Assembly: GCA_017395215.1 (NCBI GenBank)
Contig: JAFPVW010000009.1
Coordinates: 1-57,163, forward strand
DNA: 57,163 bases
Direction of reading: 5' to 3'
DNA from: Prevotella sp.
Lineage (GTDB): Bacteria; Bacteroidota; Bacteroidia; Bacteroidales; Bacteroidaceae
The position numbers and the translations under genes were made by a program. Below, one piece after another: positions 17,056-26,300 of the stretch. Within the stretch, counting starts at the first letter, position 1. The number at the start of each line of letters is the position of its first letter. Below the pieces are notes generated by a model that saw only the letters and a list, made by a program, of their open reading frames with translations, had not been told where the DNA came from and did not search any database.

Positions 17056-17084
17056 GTGGGCAGGTTTTCCTGCCCACCTTTTTT
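17056..17084 (+). terminator. Rho-independent terminator
   Basis: Stem GTGGGCAGG (17056-17064) / CCTGCCCAC (17069-17077) with a TTTT loop, followed by CTTTTTT. It ends the purH transcript and overlaps the stop of the convergent ABC transporter gene. Confidence 0.88.
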
Positions 17085-18747
17085 ATTCCACGCGCAGCAC
17101 CTGGTCGCAGTAGTCGACGACGGCTGGGCGGTGGGTGATGAAGATGACGGTCTTCTGCTTGTCCGACAAGATATTCTGTAACAACTGCCGTTCTGTGTCG
17201 GGGTCGAGGGCCGAGGTGGCCTCGTCGAAGAGCATGATGCTGCGGCCACGGAGCAGGGCGCGGCCGATGGCGATGCGCTGGGCCTGGCCCTCGCTGAGTC
17301 CGCCGCCAGCCTCGGTGCAAACGGTGTCAAGGCCCTGCGGGAGGTCGGCAACAAAGTCGCCACAGACGAGGTGGAGAACGCGCCAGAGGTCGTCGTCGGT
17401 GGCACCAGGGCGGGCAATGAGCAGGTTGTCGCGGATGGTGCCGCTGAGCAGGGTGTTGCCCTGAGGTACGTAGACAAAGTTGCAGCGGTGGAGGGGTGAG
17501 ATTTCCTCAGCCTTGTGCTGATCATAGATGCTGACCTGCCCGGACTTCGGCCGGATCAGGGCCAGGATCAGGCGGACAAGCGTTGTCTTGCCGGCACCCG
17601 TCTCGCCGAGGATGGCCGTACACGTGCCGGGACGGAAGTCGAACGACAGATGGTCGATGACGGGCACCGGGGAGTCCTCGTAGCCATAGGTGACGTCCTC
17701 GAACCTTATGCCGCAGGGGGCCGCCATCTCGACGCCATCGCCCTGCTGCTCCTGCGGGGCCTCCTCCAGCTCCATCAGTCGCTCGGCAGAGGTGAATACG
17801 CTCACGAAGGCGGGAGCCAGACGTGTCAGGTCGCGGGCCGGTCCCTGGATGCGGTAGACCAGCTGCAGGAAGGCCGTCATCTGTCCGAAGGTGATGGTGC
17901 GAGCGCTCAGTCGGACCGCTCCCCAGAGGAAGGCGATGAGATAGCCCAACGAGAAACCGCCGTTGACGAAGAGGTTGCTGGCTATCGAGAACTTGGTGCG
18001 CTGGCGCACATGATAGCGCAGTTCCGACTGCGTGTCGCCGAGTCGGTCGACCATCTGGTCGCCGGCCTCCAGCGTCTTGATGAGCATGCGGTGCTGCACG
18101 GTCTCGGTCAGCAGGCTCTGCACCTGACTGTCACTGTTGCGCACCCGGCGGGTGTACTTCCTCATCTGGGCGACATAGATGCGGCTGACGAGGATGAACA
18201 GCGGCAGGATGCCCACGGTAATGAGCGAGAGCCAGACGTCCATCTGGAACAGGTAGACAAAGGCACCCAGAAAGAGGGCCATGGTCGAGAGCGTATTGGG
18301 CAGCGTCTCGGTAATGAACGTCACCACCGTCTGCACGTCTTGCTCCAGCCGGTTGATGACGTCGCCGCTGTGGTGGGTGTCCTTGCTCTGCCATTCGGCC
18401 CGCAGCAGGCGGTCGAGCATCTGCTGCTGCATCAGGTTCTGAGCCTTGACACCGAGGATGTTCTTAATCCACACCCGCGAGATACCCAGTGCAAACTCGG
18501 CCAGGATAACGGTTCCCATCAGGGCCACGCCCCAGTAGATGGACCCGGGGACGACACCCGTCGCCATGTCGATGGTGCGCTGCATGGCCCACACCATCAG
18601 CAGACTGCACGCCACACCCAGCATACCGATGGAGGCGTTGAACAACGCCTGCGTGCGGTTGCCGCGCAGCACGCGCCACAGCCACCTGACGATTTGCCGG
18701 ATGGTGTACTTGCTTTCCGGGTTATGCAGTTTCTCTATCAGTCTCAT
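17083..18747 (-). CDS. ABC transporter, fused permease and ATPase
   Basis: Half-size exporter of 554 residues: an N-terminal type I exporter membrane domain with about six hydrophobic segments (roughly 30-310), then a nucleotide-binding domain. Motifs: Walker A GETGAGKTT, Q-loop PQGN, signature LSEGQ, Walker B IMLFDEATSALD, H-loop ITHRP. The substrate cannot be read from the sequence; lipid, peptide or drug export is usual for the family. The ATG at 18747 is preferred over a GTG at 18753. Its ribosome-binding sequence (AAAGGTG) belongs to the upstream tandem repeat. Downstream of nadK on the same strand, probably co-transcribed. Confidence 0.88.
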   Translation of the reverse strand: MRLIEKLHNPESKYTIRQIVRWLWRVLRGNRTQALFNASIGMLGVACSLLMVWAMQRTIDMATGVVPGSIYWGVALMGTVILAEFALGISRVWIKNILGVKAQNLMQQQMLDRLLRAEWQSKDTHHSGDVINRLEQDVQTVVTFITETLPNTLSTMALFLGAFVYLFQMDVWLSLITVGILPLFILVSRIYVAQMRKYTRRVRNSDSQVQSLLTETVQHRMLIKTLEAGDQMVDRLGDTQSELRYHVRQRTKFSIASNLFVNGGFSLGYLIAFLWGAVRLSARTITFGQMTAFLQLVYRIQGPARDLTRLAPAFVSVFTSAERLMELEEAPQEQQGDGVEMAAPCGIRFEDVTYGYEDSPVPVIDHLSFDFRPGTCTAILGETGAGKTTLVRLILALIRPKSGQVSIYDQHKAEEISPLHRCNFVYVPQGNTLLSGTIRDNLLIARPGATDDDLWRVLHLVCGDFVADLPQGLDTVCTEAGGGLSEGQAQRIAIGRALLRGRSIMLFDEATSALDPDTERQLLQNILSDKQKTVIFITHRPAVVDYCDQVLRVE

Positions 18748-18753
18748 CTTCAC

Positions 18754-18857
18754 CTTTCACTCTTCACTCTTCACTCTTCACCCTTCACTTCACCCTTCAC
18801 CTTTCACCCTTCACTTCACCCTTCACCTTTCACCCTTCACCTTTCACCCTTCACCTG
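18754..18857 (-). repeat. 7-bp tandem repeat (GGTGAAR) between nadK and the ABC gene
   Basis: On the minus strand about a dozen GGTGAAG/GGTGAAA units, with some slippage to GTGAAGTGAAG, fill the whole gap. The nadK stop codon (TGA, 18853-18851) and the ribosome-binding sequence of the ABC gene are both made of repeat sequence. Confidence 0.85.
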
Positions 18858-19735
18858 ACATCCGCTCCCCACATCATTTTCTCGCGCAGCGTCGTAAAGT
18901 ACTGGTTGTTGCTGCGCTTCACCACCTGAATATTATAAGGTGCACGGCGCAGGGTGATACGTGTCTCCTCGCGGCACTTCTCTGAGCGGCCGTCGATGGC
19001 TACTAAGAACGAGTGGCTGCGACTCTCGACGTCGAGCGTGACGACCGCCGTGTCGGGAATGACGATGGGGCGGATGTTCAGCGAGTGGGGAGCTACGGCC
19101 GTCATCAGCAGCACCCCCGTGCCGGGCACGATGATGGGACCGCCGTTCGACAGTGAGTAGGCCGTGGAGCCGGTCGGCGTCGAGACTATCAGACCGTCGG
19201 CCTGGTAGGTGGTCAGGTGCTTGCCGTCGATGCTGGCACGGATGCTGATCATCGAGGCCGTGTCGCGCTTCAGCACGGCCACGTCGTTCAGGGCGCAGTT
19301 CATCGAGCCCAACGGCTCGCCGTCGGCCTCCACCTGAATGACGGCGCGGCTCTCCACGACAAAGTCGTCGATGTAGAGAGCGTGCAGGCATGACTCTATG
19401 TCGCCGGGGGCGATGTCGGCCAGGAAGCCGAGCCGCCCCATGTTGACGCCAAGAATGGGTATGTTACGGCTGCCCACGCGGTTGGCCGTCTTCAGGAACG
19501 TGCCGTCGCCACCCATTGAGATGGCGAAGTCGGCATCGAAGTCGCTATCGGTGAAGACCCTTGCCGCAGGAACGTTGATGCGCTGGTCGTTCTTGAGGAA
19601 ATCATAATACTCCTGGTCGACGGCCAGTTCGGCTCCGTCCTCACTCAGACAGGACAGCACTTTTTGTATGGCCGCCGACTTCTTAGCCTGATAGATATTG
19701 CCGAAAAGGGCGAACTTTAGCTTGCGTTGCGTCAT
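18851..19735 (-). CDS. nadK: NAD kinase
   Basis: Phosphorylates NAD to NADP, 294 residues. Signature segments: GGDGT (75-79), NIPILGVNMGRLGFLADI, NDVAVLKRD, the dinucleotide-binding TYQADGLIVSTPTGSTAYS, and LVAIDGR near the C-terminus. The ATG at 19735 (MTQRKLKFALFG) was chosen because the longer frame to 19807 runs through the promoter. The stop codon lies in a tandem repeat. The promoter is shared in a palindrome with the divergent DJ-1 family gene. Confidence 0.95.
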   Translation of the reverse strand: MTQRKLKFALFGNIYQAKKSAAIQKVLSCLSEDGAELAVDQEYYDFLKNDQRINVPAARVFTDSDFDADFAISMGGDGTFLKTANRVGSRNIPILGVNMGRLGFLADIAPGDIESCLHALYIDDFVVESRAVIQVEADGEPLGSMNCALNDVAVLKRDTASMISIRASIDGKHLTTYQADGLIVSTPTGSTAYSLSNGGPIIVPGTGVLLMTAVAPHSLNIRPIVIPDTAVVTLDVESRSHSFLVAIDGRSEKCREETRITLRRAPYNIQVVKRSNNQYFTTLREKMMWGADVR

Positions 19736-19774
19736 TTTTTTGCCTTGAATGTTCGTGGTTTCAGAAATTATTAT

Positions 19775-19795
19775 TATCTTTGCGCTGCAAAGATA
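19775..19795. promoter_or_regulatory. Palindromic divergent -7 elements, nadK and DJ-1 gene
   Basis: TATCTTTGC (19775-19783) and GCAAAGATA (19787-19795) form a perfect inverted repeat around GCT. Each arm is a full TAnnTTTG -7 element, one for the plus-strand DJ-1 gene and one for minus-strand nadK, so the two predicted start sites fall inside each other's element. Confidence 0.7.
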
Positions 19796-19823
19796 CTTAA
19801 TTTCCACGAAAAAAGAAAGAATT

Positions 19824-20390
19824 ATGGCAAAAGTTTATGTATTCTTGGCTGACGGCTTCGAGGATGTCGAGGCTCTCATCCCCATCGATGTGCTGCGCCG
19901 AGGTGGCGTAGAGGTAGTAACAGTGAGCACGACGGACTTCCCACTGGTGGAGTCGGCCCACGGAGTGGCCATCGAAGCCGACCTGCAGTTTGAGCAGTGC
20001 GACTTCTCGGATGCCGACCTGCTGATGCTGCCCGGCGGTATGCCTGGTGCCGCCAACCTCTATGCCCACGAGGGTGTCTGCAAGGCTGTCTGCGACCAGG
20101 CCGCTGCGGGCAAGAAGGTGTCGGCCATCTGTGCCGCCCCTGCCGTGGTGCTGGCCCCGCTCGGACTCCTTGAGGGCAAGCGTGCCACGTGCTATCCAGG
20201 CTTCGAACAGGCCTTGGAGGGTGCCGCCTACACCGGCGACCTCGTCACCGTCGATGGCAACATCACCACGGCCGAGGGTCCTGCTGCCGCCTTTCCCTAT
20301 GCTTACGAGCTGCTGAGCCAGCTGGTCAGCAAGGAGGTGAGCGACCAGGTAGCCGAAGGCATGCGCTTCAAGCACCTCATGGCGAGGTGA
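19824..20390 (+). CDS. DJ-1/PfpI (ThiJ/YajL-like) family protein
   Basis: A 188-residue cytoplasmic protein of the DJ-1 family, proposed to act as a chaperone or glyoxalase/deglycase. The glutamate in [10 protein letters not shown] (E16) and the nucleophile cysteine in [12 protein letters not shown] (C103) are both present, as is the glycine-rich LPGGMPGA loop. The ATG at 19824 was chosen because it follows the -7 element by a normal distance and [17 protein letters not shown] matches the family start. The stop TGA overlaps a possible ATG of ispD (TGATG), so the two genes form an operon with recG. Confidence 0.92.
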   Translation: MAKVYVFLADGFEDVEALIPIDVLRRGGVEVVTVSTTDFPLVESAHGVAIEADLQFEQCDFSDADLLMLPGGMPGAANLYAHEGVCKAVCDQAAAGKKVSAICAAPAVVLAPLGLLEGKRATCYPGFEQALEGAAYTGDLVTVDGNITTAEGPAAAFPYAYELLSQLVSKEVSDQVAEGMRFKHLMAR

Positions 20391-20407
20391 TGTTTAACAA
20401 CGAAAGT

Positions 20408-21088
20408 ATGGATTATGTTATCATCGTTGCAGGCGGCAAGGGCCTGCGCATGGGCAGCGACATTCCGAAGCAGTTCCTGCCCGTCGGCGGGCGGCCGGTG
20501 CTGATGCGCACCATAGAGCGGTTTCGTGAGTATTCGGCCGACCTGCAGATTATTCTGGTGCTGCCCAAAGCCCAGCAGGACTACTGGCGGCAGTTATGCC
20601 AAGAGTATCATTTTCCGCTCCCTCAACAGGGAGAGGACAGGGGTGGCGCTTACCAGTTAGCCGACGGCGGCGAGACCCGCTTCCACTCTGTGCAGCATGG
20701 ACTGGCACTGATTCCCGACGATGCCCGGGGGGTCGTCGGCGTTCACGACGGCGTGCGTCCGTTTCCGTCGGTCGAGGTCATCGCCCGCTGCTACGAGACG
20801 GCCCGCGTCCAGAAGGCCGTCGTCCCCGTCGTCCCCATCGTCGAGACCTTGCGCCACGTCGCTGAAGGCACCAAGCCCCGTGGCGACTACCGCCTCGTGC
20901 AGACCCCGCAGACATTCGACATCCAGCTGCTGAAAGCCGCCAACCGGCAGCCTTACAACGACAATTTCACCGACGATGCCTCCGTCGTCGAAGCCTACGG
21001 CCACCCCATCACCCTCGTCGACGGCAACCGCGAGAACATCAAGATTACTACCCCCTACGACCTGCGAATAGCCGAGGTACTGATATAA
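20408..21088 (+). CDS. ispD: 2-C-methyl-D-erythritol 4-phosphate cytidylyltransferase
   Basis: Transfers CMP to methylerythritol phosphate in the MEP isoprenoid pathway, 226 residues. The nucleotide-binding N-terminus [51 protein letters not shown] and the C-terminal [13 protein letters not shown] are all visible. An alternative start at 20390 overlaps the stop of the preceding gene and would add six residues. Residues 70-81 ([12 protein letters not shown]) come from a short palindromic G/C-rich element and precede the conserved LADGGETRF. recG begins at the very next base after its stop. Confidence 0.94.
   Translation: MDYVIIVAGGKGLRMGSDIPKQFLPVGGRPVLMRTIERFREYSADLQIILVLPKAQQDYWRQLCQEYHFPLPQQGEDRGGAYQLADGGETRFHSVQHGLALIPDDARGVVGVHDGVRPFPSVEVIARCYETARVQKAVVPVVPIVETLRHVAEGTKPRGDYRLVQTPQTFDIQLLKAANRQPYNDNFTDDASVVEAYGHPITLVDGNRENIKITTPYDLRIAEVLI
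20615..20650 (+). repeat. Short in-frame palindromic element, ispD copy
   Basis: A 36-bp (12-codon) element with the hairpin CTCCCT (20618-20623) / AGGGAG (20628-20633), followed by a G-rich half (GGACAGGGGTGGCGCT) resembling the 3' part of the rsgA and recG copies (ending D-R-G-G-A). A reduced relative of the family. Confidence 0.65.
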
Positions 21089-23254
21089 ATGGACATTCTG
21101 AAGCAGGACATCATGTACTTGCCGGGCGTGGGCCCCAACCGCAAGAAGATACTCAGCGAGGAGCTGGGTATCCAGACCTACGGCGACCTGTTGGAGTACT
21201 ACCCTTACAAGCACGTAGACCGCTCGCGGGTGTACACCGTCCATGAGTTGACGGGCGACATGCCGTTCGTTCAGGTGGTGGGTACCATCCTGAGTTTCGA
21301 GACGTTCAAGATGAGTCCTACGAAAGACCGGGTCGTCGGCCACTTCAGCGACGGCACAGGTATCATGGACCTGGTGTGGTTCGGTGCCGGCGGAAAATAT
21401 GCCAAACAGAACTACCGCATCGGCACGGAGTACCTGGTGTTTTGCAAGCCCACCGTCTTCAACAACCGCATACAGGTGAGCCATCCTGACATTGACGAGG
21501 CCTCGAAGGTAGACACCTCGGCAATGGGGATGCAGCCCTACTACAACACGACGGAGAAGATGAAGAAGCGCGGACTCACCTCGCGCTCGGTAGAGCGGAT
21601 AGTCAAGACGCTGCTCGAAAAGCTGACGTCACCCGTCGGCGAGACCATCCCCGACTTCATCACCGCACGACTGCACCTGATGGGCCGCGACGCGGCGCTG
21701 CGCACCATTCACTACCCCCAGAGCGCCCGAGAACTGGAGCGTGCCCGCGTCCGTCTGAAGTTCGAGGAGCTGTTCTTTGTGCAGCTTAATATCTTAAGGT
21801 ACGCGAGCGACCAGCGGCGCAAGTACCTGGGCTATGTGTTCAGCCATGTCGGCGAGGTGTTCAACGACTTCTACCACAACCACCTGCCCTTCCCGCTGAC
21901 GGAGGCTCAGAAGCGCGTCATCCGCGAAATCCGCAAGGACATGGGCAGCGGGCGCCAGATGAACCGTCTGCTGCAGGGCGACGTCGGCTCAGGAAAAACC
22001 CTCGTCGCCCTGATGTCGATGCTCATTGCCATCGACAACGGCTACCAGGCCTGCATCATGGCTCCGACAGAGATACTGGCTGAGCAGCACCTGCAGACCA
22101 TCCGCCAGTTTCTCGGCGACATGCCCGTCCGCGTGGCCCTGCTGACGGGCATCGTCAAGGGCAAGCGGCGGAAGGAAGTACACGAAGGACTGCTCGACGG
22201 CACCATCCAGATTCTCGTGGGCACCCACGCCGTCATCGAGGACACGGTGCAGTTTGCCCGCCTCGGCTTCGTGGTCGTCGACGAGCAGCACCGCTTCGGC
22301 GTGGCCCAGCGCGCCAAACTGTGGGCCAAAAGCCCCCTCCAACCTCCCCCCGAAGGGAAGGTCCCGGCGCAGCAAGCCTCCCCTTCGGGGGAAGGTTGGA
22401 GGGGGCTTCCCCACGTCCTCGTGATGACTGCCACGCCCATTCCCCGCACACTGGCCATGACGCTCTATGGCGACCTCGACGTGAGCGTCATCGACGAGCT
22501 GCCGCCGGGGCGCAAGCCCGTGGTGACGCACCACTTCTTCGACTCGCGCATCACGTCGCTCTACAACGGTATCCGCCAGCAGATTAACCAGGGCCGGCAG
22601 GTCTACTGCGTGTTCCCGCTTATCGAGGAGAGCGAGAAGAGCGACCTGAAGAATCTGGAGCAGGGCTACGAAGTGCTCTGCCAGGCCTTCCCCGAGTTCC
22701 GCCTGAGCAAAGTCCACGGCAAGATGAAACCCGCCGACAAGGAGGAGGAGATGCAGCGCTTCGTCAGCGGCGAGACGCAGATCCTCGTCGCCACGACCGT
22801 CATCGAGGTGGGCGTCAACGTGCCCAATGCCTCGGTGATGGTCATCTTCGACGCCCAGCGCTTCGGCCTCTCTCAGCTCCACCAGCTGCGCGGCCGCGTA
22901 GGGCGCGGTGCCGACCAGTCGTACTGCCTGCTGGTCACACCCTATAAGCTCAGCGAGGACACTCGCAAGCGCATCGACATCATGTGCGACACGAACGACG
23001 GCTTCCGCATTGCCGAGGCCGACCTGAAGCTGCGCGGCCCCGGCGACCTGGAGGGCACCCAGCAGAGCGGCATGGCCTTCGACCTGAAGATAGCCGACAT
23101 TGCCCGCGACGGCCAGCTCGTCCAGATGGCCCGCGACGAGGCTCAGCTCATCATCGACGAAGATCCCACCTGCACGTCGGAGAAGTACCAGATTCTGTGG
23201 AACCGGCTGCGACAGCTGCGCAAGACCAACATCAACTGGGGCGTCATATCGTAG
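21089..23254 (+). CDS. recG: ATP-dependent DNA helicase RecG with in-frame palindromic insert
   Basis: Branch-migrating helicase that remodels stalled forks and recombination intermediates, 721 residues. An N-terminal wedge/OB region is followed by the helicase core: GDVGSGKT (297-304), MAPTEILAEQH, DEQHRFG (398-404), MTATPIPRT (about 446-454), QVYCVFPLIEES, TTVIEVGVNVPNA and QLRGRVGRG. Residues 415-440 (SPLQPPPEG ... SPSGEGWRG) are encoded by a palindromic element and sit between motif II and motif III, where E. coli RecG has a short loop. The gene starts immediately after the ispD stop. Confidence 0.95.
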   Translation: MDILKQDIMYLPGVGPNRKKILSEELGIQTYGDLLEYYPYKHVDRSRVYTVHELTGDMPFVQVVGTILSFETFKMSPTKDRVVGHFSDGTGIMDLVWFGAGGKYAKQNYRIGTEYLVFCKPTVFNNRIQVSHPDIDEASKVDTSAMGMQPYYNTTEKMKKRGLTSRSVERIVKTLLEKLTSPVGETIPDFITARLHLMGRDAALRTIHYPQSARELERARVRLKFEELFFVQLNILRYASDQRRKYLGYVFSHVGEVFNDFYHNHLPFPLTEAQKRVIREIRKDMGSGRQMNRLLQGDVGSGKTLVALMSMLIAIDNGYQACIMAPTEILAEQHLQTIRQFLGDMPVRVALLTGIVKGKRRKEVHEGLLDGTIQILVGTHAVIEDTVQFARLGFVVVDEQHRFGVAQRAKLWAKSPLQPPPEGKVPAQQASPSGEGWRGLPHVLVMTATPIPRTLAMTLYGDLDVSVIDELPPGRKPVVTHHFFDSRITSLYNGIRQQINQGRQVYCVFPLIEESEKSDLKNLEQGYEVLCQAFPEFRLSKVHGKMKPADKEEEMQRFVSGETQILVATTVIEVGVNVPNASVMVIFDAQRFGLSQLHQLRGRVGRGADQSYCLLVTPYKLSEDTRKRIDIMCDTNDGFRIAEADLKLRGPGDLEGTQQSGMAFDLKIADIARDGQLVQMARDEAQLIIDEDPTCTSEKYQILWNRLRQLRKTNINWGVIS
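22331..22408 (+). repeat. In-frame palindromic element, recG copy (variant stem)
   Basis: A 78-bp element (26 codons) with perfect 15-bp outer arms, AGCCCCCTCCAACCT (22331-22345) and its complement (22393-22407), and inner CCCC-GAA-GGG type hairpins. It encodes S-P-L-Q-P-P-P-E-G ... A-S-P-S-G-E-G-W-R-G-L, the same frame and P-E-G/P-S-G layout as the other copies although the stem sequence belongs to a different subfamily. Confidence 0.9.
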
Positions 23255-23305
23255 CGTCTTCAGGAAACAAAGTAAGTGAAGTTAATATAAAAAAGGAAGA
23301 ATGTG

Positions 23306-23337
23306 TTTGGAAAATCCAGCATAATTAAGTACCTTTG
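23306..23337 (+). promoter_or_regulatory. dnaE promoter, predicted leaderless
   Basis: TTTG (23306-23309), 20 bp, TACCTTTG (23330-23337). The dnaE ATG begins only 6 bp after the element, where transcription should start. Confidence 0.8.
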
Positions 23338-23342
23338 CACAC

Positions 23343-26300
23343 ATGGAAGACTTTATACACCTGCACGTACATACATATTACTCTATCCTTGACGGACAAT
23401 CGAAGATTTCGAAGCTTGTGGACAAGGCCATCGGCAATGGCATGCGAGGCATGGCCGTGACCGACCATGGCGACATGTTCGGTATCAAGGAGTTCCACGA
23501 CTATTGCATCGGCATTAACAAGAAACGCCAGAAGGAAGGGCTGGAGCCGTTCAAGCCCATCTTCGGCTGCGAGATGTACGTCTCGCGCCACGGCTCGAAG
23601 TCGCTGCGTCGTGGTAAGGAGGACCAGAGCGGCTATCACTTGATAGTGCTGGCCAAGAACTACCAAGGTTACAAGAACCTGATCAAGCTTGTGTCGAACT
23701 CGTGGGTGGACGGCTACTACATGCGTCCGCGAACCGATCGTGAGGATTTGGAGCGCTACCATGAGGGGCTCATTGTCTGTTCGGCCTGCATTGCCGGCGA
23801 GGTGCCCAAGAAGATACTGAATGGCGACATGGCAGGAGCGCGCGAGGCTGTGGAGTGGTATCACCGCGTGTTTGGCGACGACTACTACCTGGAGCTGCAG
23901 CGCCACGAGGTGAAGAACCCGGCACAGCGCGCCAACCGCGAGACGTTCCCCCTGCAGCAGCAGGCCAATAAGGTGCTCATCGAACTGGCACGCGAATACG
24001 GCATCAAGCTTATCTGCTCGAACGACGTCCACTTTGTGGATGAGGAGAATGCTGAGGCCCACGACCACCTGCTCTGCCTGTCGACGGGCAAGGACCTGGA
24101 CGACCCCACCCGCATGCTCTACTCGAAACAGGAGTGGTTCAAGACGCGTGAGGAGATGAACGCCATCTTCAGCGATGTCCCCGAGGCGCTGTCGAACACG
24201 CTGGAGATATTAGACAAGGTGGAAATCTACTCGCTCGACCATGATCCCATCATGCCGTTCTTCCCCATTCCCGAGGAGTTTGGTACTGAGGAGCAGTGGC
24301 GCCAGAAGTTCTCCGAGGAAGACCTCTACCGCGAGTTCACCAGCGACGAGAACGGCGAGAACCCGCTGCCGCGTGAGGAAGGTGAGAAGAAAATCAAGAA
24401 GCTCGGTGGCTACGACAAGATATACCGCATCAAGTTTGAGGCCGACTATCTGGCGAAGCTGGCGTATGAAGGAGCAATGAAACGTTACGGAGTGGCCCCC
24501 CCTTCTGCCCCCGAGGGGGCTACAAATGTGTTGCAGCAAGGTAATGAAGCCCCCTCGGGGGCAGTAGGGGGGGCTTCGGGGCCTTCGGCTTCCGAGGTCC
24601 TTGACCGCATTCGCTTCGAGCTGCATATCATGAAGACGATGGGTTTTCCTGGCTACTTCCTCATCGTGCAGGACTTCATCAACTCCGCCCGCGACGAGCT
24701 GGATGTCTGGGTAGGTCCGGGCCGAGGCTCGGCAGCTGGCTCGGTGGTGGCCTACTGCCTGGGCATCACGAAGATTGACCCGCTGAAATACGACCTGCTG
24801 TTTGAGCGTTTCCTGAATCCTGACCGTATCTCGCTGCCCGATATAGATACCGACTTCGATGACGACGGTCGCGGCAAGGTGCTGAAATGGGTGATGGACA
24901 AGTATGGCCATGAGAACTGTGCCCACATCATTACCTACGCCTCGATGGCCACGAAGAACAGTATCAAGGATGTGGCGCGGGTGGAGAAACTGCCACTGGC
25001 CACGTCGAACGCGCTGTGTAAGGCCATTCCCGACCGTCTGCCAGAGGGCATGAAGATGAATCTGGCCAACGCTATCAAGGCTGTTCCTGAGCTGCGCGAT
25101 GCCGAAGCTTCGGCCGACCCCGTGCTGGCCAACACGATCAAGTATGCCAAGATGCTGGAGGGTACTGTCCGCGGCACTGGCATCCACGCCTGCGGCTTTA
25201 TCATCTGCCGCGACCCCATCTCGGACTGGGTGCCCGTCTCAACGGCCGACGACCCCGACTTCAAGGACACGAAGACGAACTGCACGCAGTACGATGGTCA
25301 CGTTATTGAGTCGACGGGACTCATCAAGATGGACTTCCTCGGACTGAAGACCCTGTCGGAGCTGAAGGAGGCCTGTGCCAATGTCAAGCAGCACCGGGGA
25401 ATCGATATCGATCTTGACACCATACCCATTGACGACCCCAAGACCTACGAGCTGTACCAGCAGGGCCGTACCATCGGCACCTTCCAGTTTGAGTCGGCAG
25501 GCATGCAGAAATACCTGCGCGAGCTGCACCCGACGGTGTTTGAGGACCTCATAGCCATGAACGCCCTCTACCGTCCGGGACCTATGGACTATATACCGAG
25601 TTTCATTGCCCGTAAGAACGGCCGCGAGGAAATCAAGTACGACATTCCCTGTATGGAGAAGTACCTGAAAGACACCTACGGCATTACCGTCTATCAGGAG
25701 CAGGTGATGCTGCTCTCACGTCAGCTGGCCGACTTTACCCGTGGCGAGAGCGATGCCCTGCGTAAGGCGATGGGTAAGAAGAAAAAGGACATCGTCGACG
25801 CCATGAAGCCAAAGTTTATTGAGGGGGGCAAGAAGAACGGCCACGACCCGAAGGTGCTGGAGAAAATCTGGGCCGACTGGGAGAAGTTCGCATCCTATGC
25901 CTTCAACAAGTCGCACGCCGCCTGCTACTCTTGGGTAGCCTACCAGACGGCCTACCTGAAGGCCAACTACCCGGCTGAGTTCATGGCTGCCATCATGAGC
26001 CGCCGCCGCGACCAGATAACGGAAATTACGAAACTGATGGACGAGTGCAAGCAGATGGGCATTGCCACGCTGGGACCCGACGTCAACGAGTCGTTCCAGA
26101 AGTTCGGCGTGAACCATAAGGGCGAAATCCGCTTCGGGCTGGCCGCCATCAAGGGCATGGGCGACTCGGCGGCACAGGCCATCATCGACGAGCGTGAGGC
26201 GAACGGCCCCTTCAGGAGTATCTTCGACTTTGCCCAGCGTGTGTCGTTTTCCAGTGTCAACCGCAAGGCCTACGAGTCGCTGGCACTCAGTGGCGGTTTC

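Noticed and set aside
24495-24575. Palindromes in coding genes as rho-independent terminators or assembly errors
   Set aside because: They lack T tracts, keep the frame in four separate genes and encode a consistent peptide, which is unlikely for errors.
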